A stretch of DNA of 6,157 nt from JBKPNX01 sp046732855 (GCA_046732855.1 JBKPNX010000161.1:1-6157), one strand, 5' to 3'; positions 1 to 4,936 are shown, numbered from the stretch's first letter. Program-made: numbers and translations. Notes: generated from the letters alone by a model not told the origin.

Positions 1-51
1 GGGAAACAGCGTGCTCTGCGCGCGATCCACGCCCTCGACGAACCGCTTCAT
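1..51 (-). CDS. IS1182-family transposase, N-terminal fragment (runs off window)
   Basis: The first 17 codons of a gene reading leftwards off the window give MKRFVEGVDRAQSTLFP, starting at the ATG at 51-49. This N-terminus is characteristic of IS1182-family (DDE) transposases, which usually begin MKRFxEGxDRxQxTLxP, and it was recognised from memory of that family. The upstream sequence on the - strand has a run of G (about 57-61), a plausible ribosome binding site. The rest of the transposase and its catalytic residues lie outside the window, so intactness cannot be judged. The gene points away from the copper cluster. What else it could be: no other family I know starts this way, but only 17 residues are visible. 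Confidence 0.75.
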   Translation of the reverse strand, partial: MKRFVEGVDRAQSTLFP

Positions 52-107
52 CCGATCCCCCGCAATTGGTGCCGGATTCATACCGCGCGAACCCTATGAA
101 GCCAGCC

Positions 108-135
108 GTTTTCACACAGCCAGGGTCACGACCAG
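108..135. repeat. Putative terminal end of the IS1182-like element
   Basis: The sequence around 110-123 (GTTTTCACACAGCC) lies about 60-85 bases upstream of the transposase start, where an IS terminus is expected. It resembles the kind of TTTTCACAC-containing end I associate with IS1182-like elements. The other end of the element is outside the window, so the inverted-repeat partner and the target-site duplication cannot be seen. The position is a guess from distance and resemblance only. Confidence 0.25.
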
Positions 136-219
136 CCTATCGACTCCTGCCCATGGCACGTCAGCTCTGCGGCCTACAGCGGTCGAACGCCGGTCGCGGC
201 GCGTCCAAACTCTAGAGGG

Positions 220-252
220 CAGATACTAGCCCAGAACCGGACCTAGTATCTG
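220..252. repeat. Perfect 10-bp inverted repeat (13-nt spacer)
   Basis: CAGATACTAG at 220-229 is the exact reverse complement of CTAGTATCTG at 243-252, with 13 nt between. It lies about 90 bases upstream of the first copper-cluster gene. Possible roles are an operator for a regulator of the cluster, a transcript hairpin, or a recombination site left by the neighbouring mobile element. There is no T-tract after it, so a standard intrinsic terminator is unlikely. Confidence 0.5.
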
Positions 253-271
253 GTTGGGTCGCTCTAACCAG
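250..271. repeat. Perfect 6-bp inverted repeat overlapping the 220-252 repeat
   Basis: CTGGTT at 250-255 pairs with AACCAG at 266-271 across a 10-nt spacer. It shares bases 250-252 with the right arm of the larger inverted repeat, so the two form a compound or mutually exclusive pair of structures upstream of the copper cluster. An arm this short can occur by chance. Confidence 0.35.
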
Positions 272-320
272 TAGGTGCGAACCGCTCCAAGTCTCACGGA
301 GCTTGTTGATGCGACTCGCC

Positions 321-338
321 TGCGCCATGTTAGGCGCA
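321..338 (+). promoter_or_regulatory. Hairpin over the ribosome binding site of the 341 gene
   Basis: TGCGCC (321-326) and GGCGCA (333-338) form a perfect 6-bp stem with a 6-nt loop. The structure ends 2 nt before the ATG at 341 and includes the only Shine-Dalgarno-like bases (AGG, 332-334). In the mRNA it could limit ribosome access. This is visible in the sequence; a regulatory role is inferred. Confidence 0.35.
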
Positions 339-340
339 CG

Positions 341-697
341 ATGAGTAGCTGGTCTCGGCATGGCGTCCGAACTCTGCTCCTGGCGGTCGTGCTGGGGCTC
401 GGCATTAGCTTGTCTTCCGTCCAGGGCGGCGTCATGGCGGCAGGGATGGCTGTAGCGGCCGATGGGGCTCAGCACGCACCGGGGCACTGCGATGGCTGTG
501 GTGGCGGAGATCACCAGGGCATGAATGGCAGCACCTGCTTGGCCTTGTGCGGGATTGTCGTTCAGGGGCTCATGTCTGACGAACTGCTGACGCCGCCATC
601 AGCTTCTCGAATCGGCCTTCAGTTCGCTCGACCACACCTGGACAGTCAGTTCCACAGTCCCGAACACGGCCCTCCCAAGCTCCTTATCTTTGGCTGA
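341..697 (+). CDS. Small secreted Cys/His-rich protein of the copper cluster
   Basis: This is a 118-residue protein. The N-terminus has a basic stretch (R6, H7, R10) followed by a hydrophobic segment at about residues 11-27 and small residues (A33-A40), which reads as a Sec signal peptide or N-terminal anchor. The mature part carries H45, H49, C50, C53 (HCDGCGGGDH) and C66, C70 (CLALC), a likely metal-binding set. The tail is basic and proline-rich, ending PPKLLIFG. I recognise this layout from small unnamed proteins (similar to DUF2946) next to copper oxidase genes, but cannot name a characterised homologue. A copper-binding role in the periplasm is inferred from the Cys/His residues and from the oxidase downstream. 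I chose the ATG at 341 over the in-frame GTG at 275 because the signal peptide follows it directly; the ribosome binding site is weak for both. Confidence 0.65.
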   Translation: MSSWSRHGVRTLLLAVVLGLGISLSSVQGGVMAAGMAVAADGAQHAPGHCDGCGGGDHQGMNGSTCLALCGIVVQGLMSDELLTPPSASRIGLQFARPHLDSQFHSPEHGPPKLLIFG

Positions 698-708
698 CGC
701 CTGATCGC

Positions 709-780
709 CCGCGCGCGCGGAGATCGGGGGCGACGTGTCCGCTTAATGCGGACGGACTTTGCTCGGCAGCGCCGCTGCCG
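709..780. repeat. Three consecutive palindromes between the small gene and the oxidase
   Basis: Three inverted repeats lie in the 116-nt gap. The first is a perfect 12-nt CG palindrome (709-720). The second pairs GTCCGC (737-742) with GCGGAC (748-753) around TTAAT. The third pairs CGGCAGC (764-770) with GCTGCCG (774-780) around GCC. None is followed by a T-tract. They could attenuate transcription, stabilise one part of the transcript, or bind a regulator. Confidence 0.45.
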
Positions 781-797
781 GTAAGCCGTAGCCATCC

Positions 798-813
798 GAG
801 GTGAGGTCCTCAC
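798..813 (+). promoter_or_regulatory. Ribosome binding site of the oxidase inside a palindrome
   Basis: The purine-rich stretch GAGGTGAGG (798-806) precedes the GTG start at 814 by 7 nt and supports that start. It overlaps the perfect palindrome GTGAGG-T-CCTCAC at 801-813, which as RNA can fold into a 5-bp stem (801-805 with 809-813) with a 3-nt loop. The site that decides the start is therefore largely inside a hairpin that touches the start codon. Confidence 0.55.
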
Positions 814-2262
814 GTGCACGAGTCGCGAATCCTTCCGTTTTCCCGCCGGTCGTTCCTGGCGGCGGGCGGCGGTGCTGCCGTCGGAGCATTCTTGGCGGCT
901 TGGCCAGGTCGAGCCGCCTCGAGCGCGAAGTATGATCTCGTCGCTGGTACCGGGCGTGCGCCCATGGTCGGCGGCTCGTACCCCGAGACGGCCGTGTGGT
1001 CCTACAACCGCGCCGTCCCGGGCCCGGAGATCCGGCTGCGGCAAGGTGAGCGCGTCCAGATCACCGTCGAGAACCAGCTCGCGGAGGAGACGACCGTCCA
1101 CTGGCACGGCGTGCGCGTGCCAAATGGGATGGACGGCGTGCCGCGCCTGACGCAGCGGCCGATCGCACCGGGCGAGATCTTCGTCTACGAGTTCGACGTG
1201 CCCGACGCCGGCACTTACTGGTATCACCCGCACCAGCGTAGCTTCGAGCAGGTCGGCCGCGGTCTCGCCGGGCCGCTGATCGTCGAAGAGCGCGAGCCGA
1301 TCCAGGTCGACCGGGATGTGACCTGGGTGCTGGCCGATTGGCGTTTGTTGCCGGACGCCCAGATCAGCGACGACTTCGGGAACTTCATGGATGCGAGCCA
1401 CAACGGCCGGGTCGGCAACACCGTCACGGTCAATGGCCGTATCCTGGATACCTTCGCCGTGCGCGCCGGCGAGCGGTTGCGACTGCGTCTGATCAACGCC
1501 GCCAATGCACGGATCTTCGCGCTGGAGTTCCAGGAGCACCGGCCGACGGTGATCGCGCTAGATGGTCAGCCCGTGCCGCCGCACGAGCCCGCCGGCGGCC
1601 GTGTCATCCTCGGTCCCGCCATGCGTGCCGACCTAATCTTTGACATGACGGGCCGCCCGAGGGAGCGCTTTTCCGTCATCGATCCATTCTATCGCCGCCT
1701 CGAGTACAGGCTGCTCGATCTGGTCTACGACGATGCGCCGCCGCTGCGCGAGCACCCGCTCGGTGCGCCGATGCGCCTTGCCGCCAACACTGTGCCGGAG
1801 CCGGATCTGGTGACGGCAGAGCGCCATGAGATCGCGTTCAGCGGTGGGATGATGGGCGGCATGACGGGTGATGGGAGGATGGGAGAAATGATGTCGGGGA
1901 TGATGCGCGGCATGATGCGCGGCATGCAACACTCAGGTATTTGGGCGATCAACGGCATGGCCGCGACCGGCGATGTCATGGAGCCATTTCTGACCCTTCA
2001 CCGCCGCCGCTCGTACGTGCTGGCAATGCACAACCACACCGCCTGGCACCACCCGATGCACCTGCACGGACACATCTTCCGGGTGATATCGCGCGACCGC
2101 CAGCCGACCCGCTATCAGGAGTGGCAGGACACGGTCCTGATGGCGCCGCACGAGAGCGTTGAGATCGCATTCGTCGCGGACAACCGAGGCGATTGGATGT
2201 TCCACTGCCACATCCTGGAGCATCAGGCGGCCGGGATGATGGGCGTCATCCGGGTAACGTGA
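814..2262 (+). CDS. Multicopper oxidase (CueO/CopA-like), Tat-exported, Met-rich
   Basis: This 482-residue protein belongs to the three-domain multicopper oxidases, which oxidise a substrate (Cu(I) in the copper-tolerance members) at a type 1 copper and reduce O2 at a trinuclear centre in the periplasm. The N-terminus has a twin-arginine motif (SRRSFL, residues 10-15), a hydrophobic segment and a likely cut after the A-rich stretch near 35. All four copper motifs are present: HWHG (96-99), HPH (138-140), HPMHLHGH (413-420) and HCHILEHQAAGM (464-475), where C465, H413, H470 and M475 fit the type 1 site. A Met-rich segment at 346-371 holds 11 methionines and resembles the Cu(I)-binding insert of copper oxidases, which is why I favour cuprous oxidase over laccase-like phenol oxidase. 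The start is GTG with a strong ribosome binding site. The gene ends 1 nt before the cytochrome gene. No damage is seen. Confidence 0.93.
   Translation: MHESRILPFSRRSFLAAGGGAAVGAFLAAWPGRAASSAKYDLVAGTGRAPMVGGSYPETAVWSYNRAVPGPEIRLRQGERVQITVENQLAEETTVHWHGVRVPNGMDGVPRLTQRPIAPGEIFVYEFDVPDAGTYWYHPHQRSFEQVGRGLAGPLIVEEREPIQVDRDVTWVLADWRLLPDAQISDDFGNFMDASHNGRVGNTVTVNGRILDTFAVRAGERLRLRLINAANARIFALEFQEHRPTVIALDGQPVPPHEPAGGRVILGPAMRADLIFDMTGRPRERFSVIDPFYRRLEYRLLDLVYDDAPPLREHPLGAPMRLAANTVPEPDLVTAERHEIAFSGGMMGGMTGDGRMGEMMSGMMRGMMRGMQHSGIWAINGMAATGDVMEPFLTLHRRRSYVLAMHNHTAWHHPMHLHGHIFRVISRDRQPTRYQEWQDTVLMAPHESVEIAFVADNRGDWMFHCHILEHQAAGMMGVIRVT
1841..1860 (+). repeat. 20-base direct repeat, copy 1 (in the oxidase)
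   Basis: Bases 1841-1860 are identical to 2673-2692 in the cytochrome gene. Both copies are read in the same phase and encode GGMMGG. The copy lies at the start of the Met-rich segment of the oxidase. Confidence 0.8.
1900..1923 (+). repeat. Tandem 12-base repeat (MMRG x2) in the oxidase Met-rich segment
   Basis: ATGATGCGCGGC occurs twice in perfect tandem (1900-1911 and 1912-1923) and encodes MMRG-MMRG at residues 363-370. It suggests that the Met-rich segment grew by short in-frame duplication and could vary in length between strains. Confidence 0.8.
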
Positions 2263-2263
2263 C

Positions 2264-2785
2264 GTGGTCAGGGGCCGGAACAGCTTGCTGGCGATGATTG
2301 CCGGTTCAATTCTCGCCACGACGGGCGCCGCTAGAGCCGCTGGGGATCCGGAAACCGGAGCGCAAGCGTTTCGCGCATGCGCAGCCTGCCACGCACTCGA
2401 GCCAGGCGTGCACCGCACAGGCCCCAGCCTCGCGGGAGTGCTCGGCCGCAAGGCCGGCACCGCCGAAAGCTTTCATCGCTACTCGGACGCGCTGAAGTCG
2501 GCCGACCTGATCTGGAACGAGGACACGCTGAACGGCTTCCTCGCCGATCCGCAAGCATTCTTGCCGGGCAATCGGATGACCTTCTCTGGTATCCCGGACG
2601 CGCGGGCTCGGGCGGACCTGATTGCCTATTTGAAGGACACGACCGAGCGCGGTACCGGTGACGGCGCTGCACGCGGTGGGATGATGGGCGGCGTGATGGC
2701 CGCCCCCGAGCTTGTCGATCTAAAGGCGATCGGTCCGAAGGCCAGGTGGCCGCGATCCGATACTGTGGCGATACCTACGAAGTGA
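2264..2785 (+). CDS. Class I c-type cytochrome, C-terminus displaced by frameshift
   Basis: As read, this is a 173-residue periplasmic electron carrier. Residues 1-25 form a signal peptide (basic start, hydrophobic core, ARA cut). The heme-binding motif is C39-A-A-C-H43, followed by a GPSL segment typical of class I cytochromes (53-56) and the likely axial ligand M105 in PGNRM. Residues 138-145 are Met-rich (GGMMGGVM), like the neighbouring oxidase. After about residue 161 the frame appears wrong: the last 12 residues have no family resemblance, while the adjacent frame continues as a conserved-looking domain (2746-2970). The heme domain itself is complete. The start is GTG, 1 nt after the oxidase stop, suggesting translational coupling; an internal ATG at residue 11 is an alternative but would cut the signal peptide. 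It probably passes electrons to or from the oxidase (inferred from context). Confidence 0.85.
   Translation: MVRGRNSLLAMIAGSILATTGAARAAGDPETGAQAFRACAACHALEPGVHRTGPSLAGVLGRKAGTAESFHRYSDALKSADLIWNEDTLNGFLADPQAFLPGNRMTFSGIPDARARADLIAYLKDTTERGTGDGAARGGMMGGVMAAPELVDLKAIGPKARWPRSDTVAIPTK
2673..2692 (+). repeat. 20-base direct repeat, copy 2 (in the cytochrome)
   Basis: Identical to 1841-1860 in the oxidase gene, in the same reading phase, encoding GGMMGG just after the heme domain. Confidence 0.8.
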
Positions 2786-2970
2786 CGACGGTCGCAGGGC
2801 AGACGATCCCGTTCTGGGAATTCAACCTTCGATTCAAAACGGATTCGAGCGCCAAGGGGCCGCCGAAGGGACGGCCTGCCCTGTTGCCGGCCAGCATGAG
2901 CGGCGATCGGGCCTTCGTCATCTTTGCTGCGCCTCAAGAGATCAGCGCCTTCATCCAGGCGAAATGCTGA
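2746..2970 (+). pseudogene. C-terminal domain of the cytochrome, out of frame
   Basis: This 74-residue stretch (VAAIRYCGDTYEVTT near its start, ISAFIQAKC at its end) matches my memory of an extra C-terminal domain on c-type cytochromes encoded beside multicopper oxidases. That domain reads roughly IxYCGDTYxVTTxxGxTxxFWExNLRFKTDSS. It has two cysteines, one near the start and one as the last residue. It is in frame +1 while the heme domain is in frame +2. Adding a single base at about 2741-2747 (within GCCAGG) would join them into one protein of about 235 residues. It has no ribosome binding site of its own, and 2746 is only a GTG inside the other frame. The break is either a real mutation, a sequencing error, or less likely a programmed frameshift; I see no slippery sequence with a following hairpin. 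Confidence 0.75.
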
Positions 2971-2977
2971 ACGACGG

Positions 2978-2984
2978 AAAGGAG
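2978..2984 (+). promoter_or_regulatory. Ribosome binding site for the DUF411/CopG gene
   Basis: AAAGGAG at 2978-2984 lies 7 nt before the GTG at 2992 and fixes that codon as the start. It lies in the 21-nt gap after the cytochrome C-terminal domain, consistent with one transcript. Confidence 0.7.
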
Positions 2985-2991
2985 AAAGCCT

Positions 2992-3426
2992 GTGCGCAAC
3001 CTGCTTACTATGGTCCTTCTAGGAGTCGCGCTGAGCAGCGGACCGGCGGGCGCCGGACAGCGGTACGCAGCAACGCTGTACAAGAACCCGCAGTGCAGCT
3101 GCTGCGAGGGCTACGCCGACTACCTCCGCAAGAACGGTTTCGAGGTCACAGTCAAGCCGACGCACGATCTGCCGCTCATGCAGCGGCAGTACGGCGTGCC
3201 CGATGCTCTCGTGGGCTGCCATACTACCCTGGTTGACGGCTACGTGATCGAAGGCCACGTACCGATCGGCGCTGTGCTCCGCATGCTCACCGAGCGGCCG
3301 GCCATCAAAGGCATCTCGTTGCCGGGCATGCCTGCAGGCTCACCGGGCATGTTCGGCGAGAAAACCGGGCCGTTCACGATCTACGAGATCGGCACCGGGC
3401 CGGCCAAGGTCTATGGCGTCGAGTAA
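2992..3426 (+). CDS. DUF411/CopG-like periplasmic copper-binding protein
   Basis: This is a 144-residue protein with a signal peptide (hydrophobic residues 4-14, likely cut after AGA at 19-21) and a DUF411 domain filling the rest. The family hallmarks are visible: KNPQCSCC (31-38) with C35, C37 and C38, GVP (68-70), GCHT (75-78) with C76 and H77, YVIEGHVP (84-91) with H89, and LPGMPAGSPGM in the C-terminal part. CopG proteins of this family have a thioredoxin-like fold and bind several copper ions through the CxCC cysteines; this is family knowledge. The role is presumably copper binding or redox handling in the periplasm alongside the oxidase and cytochrome. Length is normal for the family and no damage is seen. 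The usual annotation is 'DUF411 domain-containing protein'; I leave the symbol empty because copG is also used for unrelated proteins. Confidence 0.9.
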   Translation: MRNLLTMVLLGVALSSGPAGAGQRYAATLYKNPQCSCCEGYADYLRKNGFEVTVKPTHDLPLMQRQYGVPDALVGCHTTLVDGYVIEGHVPIGAVLRMLTERPAIKGISLPGMPAGSPGMFGEKTGPFTIYEIGTGPAKVYGVE

Positions 3427-3451
3427 CTGTTGTAACGAAGAAGCTGATGAA

Positions 3452-3482
3452 GCGGCGCGTCCTAGGAATGTGGATGCGCCGC
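3452..3482 (+). terminator. Hairpin closing the copper cluster (terminator-like)
   Basis: GCGGCGCGTCC (3452-3462) pairs with GGATGCGCCGC (3472-3482) in an 11-bp stem with one G-T pair and a 9-nt loop, 26 nt after the stop codon at 3426. The position and strength fit a transcription terminator, but the T-tract is missing. It could instead be a Rho-independent-like stabilising hairpin at the transcript end. Confidence 0.5.
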
Positions 3483-3700
3483 GTTGAAGAATCACAGATT
3501 CAGGGAAAGGGGGTATGCGGGCTCCGACCAGAGTCAGCTTTGGGTCCACGACCTGCCTAAGCGAGCTTGCGAGGTCGCCCGCCGGGTGGCATGCGCGTAC
3601 TATGATCTGCTCGCGATGCAGGATCAGCTCCGAGGGTCCGCGGCATCGGCTGCGAAAATTGCTCGATCGACTTCGCGCTCGAGCGTCGGCCGGATGGCAG
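3483..3700. other. Junction between copper cluster and prophage, no clear gene
   Basis: No gene can be supported here. A + strand frame (3484-3783) is open but has no ribosome binding site, and its second half is antisense to the gp10-like fragment. On the - strand two frames look like decayed phage sequence. One is 3719-3624 (reading LGEFIAAIRPTLEREVDRA, ending in a stop), a possible out-of-frame continuation of the gp10-like gene. The other is around 3549-3480, with DPKLTLVGARI, faintly like the DUF3168 proteins that often follow gp10. Both are weak readings. Confidence 0.35.
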
Positions 3701-3862
3701 CTATAAACTCCCCGAGGCTGAGCGCGCCCGCTGCAAGATCGGGTTCGCGCCCTTGTTCACCGCGCTTCTGGCAACCCGATTAGCCGCCCGGGAGCCCAAT
3801 TCCTTCAAAGCTTGGTTGATCTGGTACAGGCCCTCGACCTTGAAGCTTACGTCGATCGGCAT
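3701..3862 (-). pseudogene. HK97 gp10-like tail-component protein, truncated
   Basis: The ATG at 3862-3860 directly follows the stop codon of the preceding gene (TAG-ATG, no gap) and opens a 53-residue frame starting MPIDVSFKVEGLYQINQALK. The pattern of an xVxGLxxxxxALKxLxxxxAxRVxRxAxxKGAxPILxxAR segment (residues 8-47) fits the N-terminus of the HK97 gp10 family, a head-tail/tail-completion protein that is usually about 110-150 residues. Here it ends at a TAG after 53 residues, so more than half is missing. A possible shifted continuation runs to 3624. The upstream GGGGA is too far for a good ribosome binding site, so it likely depended on coupling to the preceding gene. Family assignment is from memory and covers only the N-terminal region. 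Confidence 0.6.
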
Positions 3863-4084
3863 CTAATGCCAGGTCCCCGCCATGGCGGCCTCAGCTTGGG
3901 TCGCCGCCTCCTCCGCCTTCAGCCGGGCGATTTTCTCGACCTGAGGTCGAGCACGGCGCATGGCGGCGATCAACATCGGGTCAGTTGCCTCCGCCAACTG
4001 CCGATCGAAGTCGTCCATGACCAGGGCGACGTTGTATTCCACCTGGGCTTCGCGACTGCCTAGCGTCCAGGCAACGTCACTCAT
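3863..4084 (-). CDS. Small phage protein of unknown function
   Basis: This is a 73-residue protein, acidic at first and Ala/Glu-rich and probably helical from about residue 25 (DRQLAEATDP to EEAATQAEAAMAGTWH). I do not recognise a family. The start is ATG with a good ribosome binding site (GAGG, 6 nt upstream), and it overlaps the end of the previous gene by 8 nt. The gp10-like frame begins directly at its stop. Position between phage structural genes suggests a small head or head-tail component; that is inference from context only. Confidence 0.65.
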   Translation of the reverse strand: MSDVAWTLGSREAQVEYNVALVMDDFDRQLAEATDPMLIAAMRRARPQVEKIARLKAEEAATQAEAAMAGTWH

Positions 4085-4712
4085 CTTTCACCTCGGGCTT
4101 CTTACGCTGATCCCGCCCGCGTCGGGCCAACATCGCCCAGGGGCTGGGCTCGGTCGGGTTGTGATTGGGCCGCTCGCCGCTGCAGGCAACCGTGGCAATA
4201 AACGAGCTACCGTCCGCGAGCACTACGTCGTTGGCCGCGTACTCGGCCTCGGCATCCCAGGAGCCGCGGTGGCGAATGCCGCCCGACTTCTGCTCGATTT
4301 TCGCCTCCAATTCCGTGCGCACAACCGCCAGACATCTGCCGATGAACTCTTTAACCGGGGGAGGACTACCGTCTGGCTTGCCGAATAGTTGCTCGCCGAC
4401 GTTGTTAAGCGTCCGCGCGATCTGATTCGTGTATTTCTTCTGCTGTGCCAGTTCAGCCCGCAGCTGGGCGATCTCGTGCCGCAGCGTCGCGGCCTCGGAA
4501 CCGGTTTGCTTCGGCGCCGCCTTGTCCTGGGCGGCCAGCCGGTCGTATGCGACCAGCGCCCGCGCCATCGCGGCGTCGTGCCCCTGTGCGATGTAGTCGC
4601 CGGCATCCTTCGTACTGACCGCCGACGCAGTCTCGGCCAGCCGCCGGCGATAGGACGGCGAGGTGTGCCGCCAGGCCGCGTCGATGCACTCGGCCAGGGT
4701 GGATTCGCTCAC
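4077..4712 (-). CDS. Phage protein with coiled coil and C-terminal CBM-like domain
   Basis: This is a 211-residue protein. Residues 1-65 are helical and Ala-rich, and 71-100 form a likely coiled coil (AATLRHEIAQLRAELAQQKK). Residues 145-200 read GxWxxxxxYxxxDVVxxxGSSFIA...W, the pattern of the small carbohydrate-binding-module-like (ChiC/CBM5-12 type) domain found at the end of many phage proteins, with W152, Y158 and W192 as the aromatic positions. The tail is highly charged (RRGRDQRKKPEVKDE). Such domains may decorate virions or bind cell-surface glycans, but the precise job is unknown. It starts with GTG, overlapping the stop of the previous gene by 4 nt (GTGA), and has a weak ribosome binding site, so translation is probably coupled. 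Confidence 0.7.
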   Translation of the reverse strand: MSESTLAECIDAAWRHTSPSYRRRLAETASAVSTKDAGDYIAQGHDAAMARALVAYDRLAAQDKAAPKQTGSEAATLRHEIAQLRAELAQQKKYTNQIARTLNNVGEQLFGKPDGSPPPVKEFIGRCLAVVRTELEAKIEQKSGGIRHRGSWDAEAEYAANDVVLADGSSFIATVACSGERPNHNPTEPSPWAMLARRGRDQRKKPEVKDE

Positions 4713-4936
4713 GCGGTGGCGGCCTTCTGGTCGATCGCGTCGAGCTCGTCCTGGAGCAGCGCAATCTCGTCGAGCAGGTCGGCGAGCGCCATGCGCTTCA
4801 GCGCCGGATACTGGTGGCGGCTGAACATTGCGCCGAGCGTAACCAACACCTCCTGCCCCAACTGGTTGCGCCGTGCGGCCAGTAGTTCGCGGCGGTGCGC
4901 CACCTCGGCAGAGGAAGGCTTCGGGCTACGGGGCAT
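4709..4936 (-). CDS. Small helical phage protein of unknown function
   Basis: This is a 75-residue protein with charged N-terminus and two predicted helices (about 10-38 and 47-72). The second reads MALADLLDEIALLQDELDAIDQ, a likely short coiled coil. No family is recognised. The ATG has a good ribosome binding site (GGAG, 6 nt before) and lies inside the end of the protease gene (11-nt overlap); its own stop overlaps the next start. In HK97-type phages the position after the protease normally holds the major capsid protein, and this small protein clearly is not one. Confidence 0.65.
   Translation of the reverse strand: MPRSPKPSSAEVAHRRELLAARRNQLGQEVLVTLGAMFSRHQYPALKRMALADLLDEIALLQDELDAIDQKAATA

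Larger units (their letters stand above)
52..340. other. Non-coding stretch between the IS transposase and the copper cluster
   Basis: I see no convincing gene here on either strand; the short open frames lack a ribosome binding site and family resemblance. The left part (52 to about 135) should be the untranslated end of the IS1182-like element, and a terminal inverted repeat may lie around 108-135. The rest carries nested inverted repeats listed separately and is the natural place for the promoter of the copper cluster. I could not pick a clear -35/-10 pair. Confidence 0.5.

Noticed and set aside
255..275. Resemblance to a tRNA D-arm on the - strand (CTGGTTAGAGCGA, about 271-259)
   Set aside because: No acceptor stem, anticodon arm or T-arm can be laid out around it, so there is no tRNA; a phage attachment site from a tRNA end is also not supported, because D-arm matches of this length occur by chance.
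646..1539. Long open frame of 297 codons on the - strand opposite the oxidase
   Set aside because: It is antisense to a clearly real multicopper oxidase with all copper motifs; it has no family resemblance and its length is expected from the GC-rich codon bias.
1933..2460. Open frame of 175 codons on the - strand over the oxidase/cytochrome boundary
   Set aside because: It is antisense to two supported genes and shows no recognisable domain.
3484..3783. Open frame of 99 codons on the + strand in the junction
   Set aside because: It lacks a ribosome binding site and family match, and its second half is antisense to the gp10-like fragment; the first half (to about 3650) is not excluded.
3960..4388. 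Open frame of 142 codons on the + strand opposite the phage genes
   Set aside because: Antisense to the 211-residue phage protein, whose overlaps and CBM-like pattern make it the better reading.
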